The notes beneath the pieces are model-generated. The model was not told the origin of the DNA and ran no database searches. It saw only the letters and a program-made list of their open reading frames with translations. The translations under genes and the position numbers were made by a program. Below, in pieces: positions 6,207-7,747 of a stretch of DNA of 7,747 bases; position 1 is the stretch's first letter; each line of letters starts with the position of its first letter. The stretch spans positions 1 through 7,747 of the forward strand of contig JARLFW010000124.1 in NCBI GenBank assembly GCA_031296345.1, read 5' to 3'. The stretch is from Nitrosotalea sp. GTDB taxonomy: Archaea; Thermoproteota; Nitrososphaeria; Nitrososphaerales; Nitrosopumilaceae.

Positions 6207-6227
6207 ACAAGAAAAATATTTTAGCAG

Positions 6228-6236
6228 AAATTAAAC
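6228..6236 (-). promoter_or_regulatory. TATA-like box for the enoyl-CoA hydratase gene
   Basis: On the minus strand GTTTAATTT is centred 26 bases before the ATG at 6206, predicting a leaderless transcript. A second AT-rich patch (6212-6221) is too close to the start to be the TATA box. Confidence 0.5.
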
Positions 6237-6267
6237 TTTAGAGCATAGATTTAGAATAGAAACCGAG

Positions 6268-6274
6268 TTATACC
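6268..6274 (+). promoter_or_regulatory. TATA-like box for the transporter gene
   Basis: TTATACC is centred 28 bases before the TTG at 6299, consistent with a leaderless start. Together with the minus-strand box at 6228-6236 it forms a divergent promoter pair in the 92-base intergenic region. Confidence 0.4.
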
Positions 6275-6298
6275 ACTATTCTTACAGACAAACCACCT

Positions 6299-7126
6299 TT
6301 GAATACATCCGGATTGACTTCAGCTATTGGTTCGGCTATTTGTTGGGGAACTTTTTTTGTTCCAGTCAGGAAAGTCAATGTTGCAAGCATTTGGCAGTTG
6401 CAAGGATCTACTGGAATAGGAGTTCTTCTTTTTGCAATACCAATTGCATTTTTTTGGGGATTTGATATTTTACCTAGTGGTCTTCTCAGTGGAGCAATAT
6501 GGACTGCAGGAAATATCCTTGCATTGTATTCTGTTAGATTGATAGGACTTTCAAGAACTTCACCATTTCTTGCAGGCTTTAGTATTCTAGTTTCGTTTCT
6601 CTGGGGAATTTTGTTCTTTGGAGAGAAATTCAATTACATGATATTAGCAATTGGTGCAATTGGTTTACTATTAGCAGGCTTACCATTCGTTGCAAGTGCT
6701 GCCAAGGCCTCAGTTGTTCAAAGAAAAGGATACTTTATTGCGGCAGCTTCAGGCATTGTAGGAGGTTCGTATGTTATACCAATGCAGGCAACGCATACAC
6801 TCCAATCAGGATTTTTTTCATCTAGTTTATCCATTTTTGCAATTGGAATACCTTTGCTGTTTCTATCACGAAGATGGATAAAAAAAGAGATTATTGCAGG
6901 GGTAGTTTCTGGAGGTTTATTCAATTTAGGAAGTTTATCAGTCTTGATAGCCATAGCTTCAATAGGGATTACAGTGGCATATCCTATTTCTCAAACAGCT
7001 ACACTTTTTGCTGTATCTTGGGGAGTTTTGTATTTTAAAGAAATAGTTCACAAGCGAAACATACTTAGAGTTATCATGGGATCTGTTATGATTTTGTCTG
7101 GAGCAGTATTACTCTCTCTTGCATAG
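6299..7126 (+). CDS. DMT-superfamily transporter (EamA/GRP-like)
   Basis: A 275-residue membrane protein with about ten helices and little else, typical of drug/metabolite transporters; it also resembles the glucose/ribose-type (GRP, TMEM144-like) branch. Hydrophobic segments lie near residues 6-23, 36-55, 62-82, 89-108, 112-133, 144-162, 172-190, 197-219, 222-245 and 255-275. The two halves repeat: SAICWGTFFVPV (8-22) resembles SGIVGGSYVIPM (151-162), and FLWGILFFGEKF (100-111) resembles SWGVLYFKEIV (240-250), each followed by a glycine-rich helix. This is the internal duplication of the superfamily. The substrate, perhaps a sugar or small metabolite, is unknown. The start is taken as TTG at 6299 because no in-frame ATG, GTG or other TTG lies between it and the upstream stop at 6257, and a TATA-like box lies 28 bases before it. 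It is divergent from the hydratase gene and 38 bases before the queC-like gene. Confidence 0.87.
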   Translation: MNTSGLTSAIGSAICWGTFFVPVRKVNVASIWQLQGSTGIGVLLFAIPIAFFWGFDILPSGLLSGAIWTAGNILALYSVRLIGLSRTSPFLAGFSILVSFLWGILFFGEKFNYMILAIGAIGLLLAGLPFVASAAKASVVQRKGYFIAAASGIVGGSYVIPMQATHTLQSGFFSSSLSIFAIGIPLLFLSRRWIKKEIIAGVVSGGLFNLGSLSVLIAIASIGITVAYPISQTATLFAVSWGVLYFKEIVHKRNILRVIMGSVMILSGAVLLSLA

Positions 7127-7133
7127 TCAAACA

Positions 7134-7142
7134 TTTTATTTG
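7134..7142 (+). promoter_or_regulatory. TATA-like box for the queC-like gene
   Basis: TTTTATTTG is centred 27 bases before the TTG at 7165, in the 38-base gap after the transporter stop. It predicts a leaderless start at that TTG. The T-rich sequence could also terminate the transporter transcript. Confidence 0.45.
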
Positions 7143-7164
7143 GTCTAATTGGAATGTTTTCAAA

Positions 7165-7747
7165 TTGAAAGCTATCATAGTATTTAGCGGAGGTTTGGAT
7201 TCAGTATGTACTGCTACATATCTTAGAAAACAATATGATCTTTATGGAATAACTTTCTCGTATGGTCAGAAAGCAAGTAAAGAAGTTAAAGTTGCACAAC
7301 AATTCTCAAAATTATTAAAATTCAAAGAGCACAAAGTAGTAGACATAGGATTTATGAAAGATTTGTATGAAAAGACAAACGCTCTAACCAATTCTAAAAT
7401 AGAAATTCCCTCAAAATTCGATTATTCAATAGTTGCTCCAATAAGAAATGCTATTTTTCTTAGCATAGCTTCGGCTTGGGCGTTTTCAAAAAAGGCTGAA
7501 CTTGTTGCTTATGGTGCTCATTTAGGAGACATGAGATATCCAGATTGTAGACCGGTATTTGCAAGATCGCTATCAAAGGCCTTGAATGAGGGAGAGGTTG
7601 ATGGAATAAAACTGGGTCTTAGAAAAAAGATTAGAATCTGGAGTCCATTTATGGAAAATCTTTCAAAGAGTGATCTTCTAAAGAATGGATATGCAGATTT
7701 AGGCGAACATATTTTTAAAAGTTGGAGTTGCTATGAAAATACCAAGA
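7165..7747 (+). CDS. queC: QueC-like 7-cyano-7-deazaguanine (preQ0) synthase, 3' end outside window
   Basis: QueC converts 7-carboxy-7-deazaguanine to preQ0 using ATP and ammonia; in archaea preQ0 is inserted into tRNA on the way to archaeosine. The visible 194 residues begin MKAIIVFSGGLDSV, with the PP-loop SGGLDS at 8-13 that binds ATP. Further QueC features are APIRNAIFLSIA (91-102) and the strongly diagnostic YPDCRP (125-130). Cys189 in SWSCYEN is the first of the expected four zinc-binding cysteines; the other three lie beyond the window. The segment AYGAHLGDMR (115-124) differs from the usual GxNxxDxSG, so this is a divergent member and a paralog with another substrate is possible. The start is TTG at 7165, directly before the PP-loop strand; the nearby ATG at 7154 is out of frame. 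A TATA-like box lies 27 bases upstream. Confidence 0.82.
   Translation, partial: MKAIIVFSGGLDSVCTATYLRKQYDLYGITFSYGQKASKEVKVAQQFSKLLKFKEHKVVDIGFMKDLYEKTNALTNSKIEIPSKFDYSIVAPIRNAIFLSIASAWAFSKKAELVAYGAHLGDMRYPDCRPVFARSLSKALNEGEVDGIKLGLRKKIRIWSPFMENLSKSDLLKNGYADLGEHIFKSWSCYENTK

Noticed and set aside
6268..6954. Minus-strand open frames opposite the transporter gene
   Set aside because: They are antisense to a clear ten-helix transporter, and their compositions (proline- and lysine-rich) look like mirror translations of membrane codons.
1..7747. Mobile element, CRISPR array or defence island
   Set aside because: No transposase or integrase motifs, no spaced direct repeats and no nuclease or toxin-antitoxin pair were seen; gene content is housekeeping-like and uniformly AT-rich.

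Overview
The window looks like an AT-rich archaeal chromosome, most likely an ammonia-oxidising Nitrososphaerota (Thaumarchaeota, Nitrosopumilus-like). Support comes from a GPN-loop GTPase, an archaeal-type homoserine kinase, a QueC-like protein (archaeosine pathway in archaea), a crotonase resembling the thaumarchaeal carbon-fixation hydratase, and TATA-like boxes 26-28 bases upstream of starts that lack a ribosome-binding site. The taxon is inferred from protein character and gene style, not from a marker gene.

Layout. Positions 1-1075 (+): 3' part of a MurG/GT28-like glycosyltransferase, cut by the window edge. Positions 1076-1210: intergenic region with a GC-rich stem-loop (about 1106-1180) that looks like a small structured RNA or an mRNA leader; this is the most unusual object here. 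Positions 1211-1860 (+): a two-gene unit of unknown function, a small zinc-ribbon protein and an acidic-tailed 133-residue protein. Positions 1872-3722 (-): a short-chain dehydrogenase/reductase and a multi-pass UPF0104/flippase-like membrane protein. Positions 3781-5453 (+): a GPN-loop GTPase and homoserine kinase, overlapping by one base. Positions 5454-6206 (-): an enoyl-CoA hydratase-family enzyme, abutting homoserine kinase tail to tail. Positions 6299-7126 (+): a ten-helix DMT/EamA-type transporter. Positions 7165-7747 (+): the 5' part of a QueC-like enzyme running off the end.

The genes belong to separate processes: surface glycan or lipid-linked sugar handling (glycosyltransferase, flippase-like protein), threonine synthesis, CoA-ester hydration that may serve the 3-hydroxypropionate/4-hydroxybutyrate cycle, nucleotide-dependent assembly (GPN) and tRNA modification. 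No mobile element, CRISPR array, tRNA, rRNA or defence cassette is visible. The gene content reads as compact core chromosome. The main points for follow-up are the putative RNA, the unknown zinc-ribbon pair downstream of it, and a consistent initiation pattern: leaderless ATG/TTG starts for promoter-proximal genes, Shine-Dalgarno sites only for operon-internal genes.
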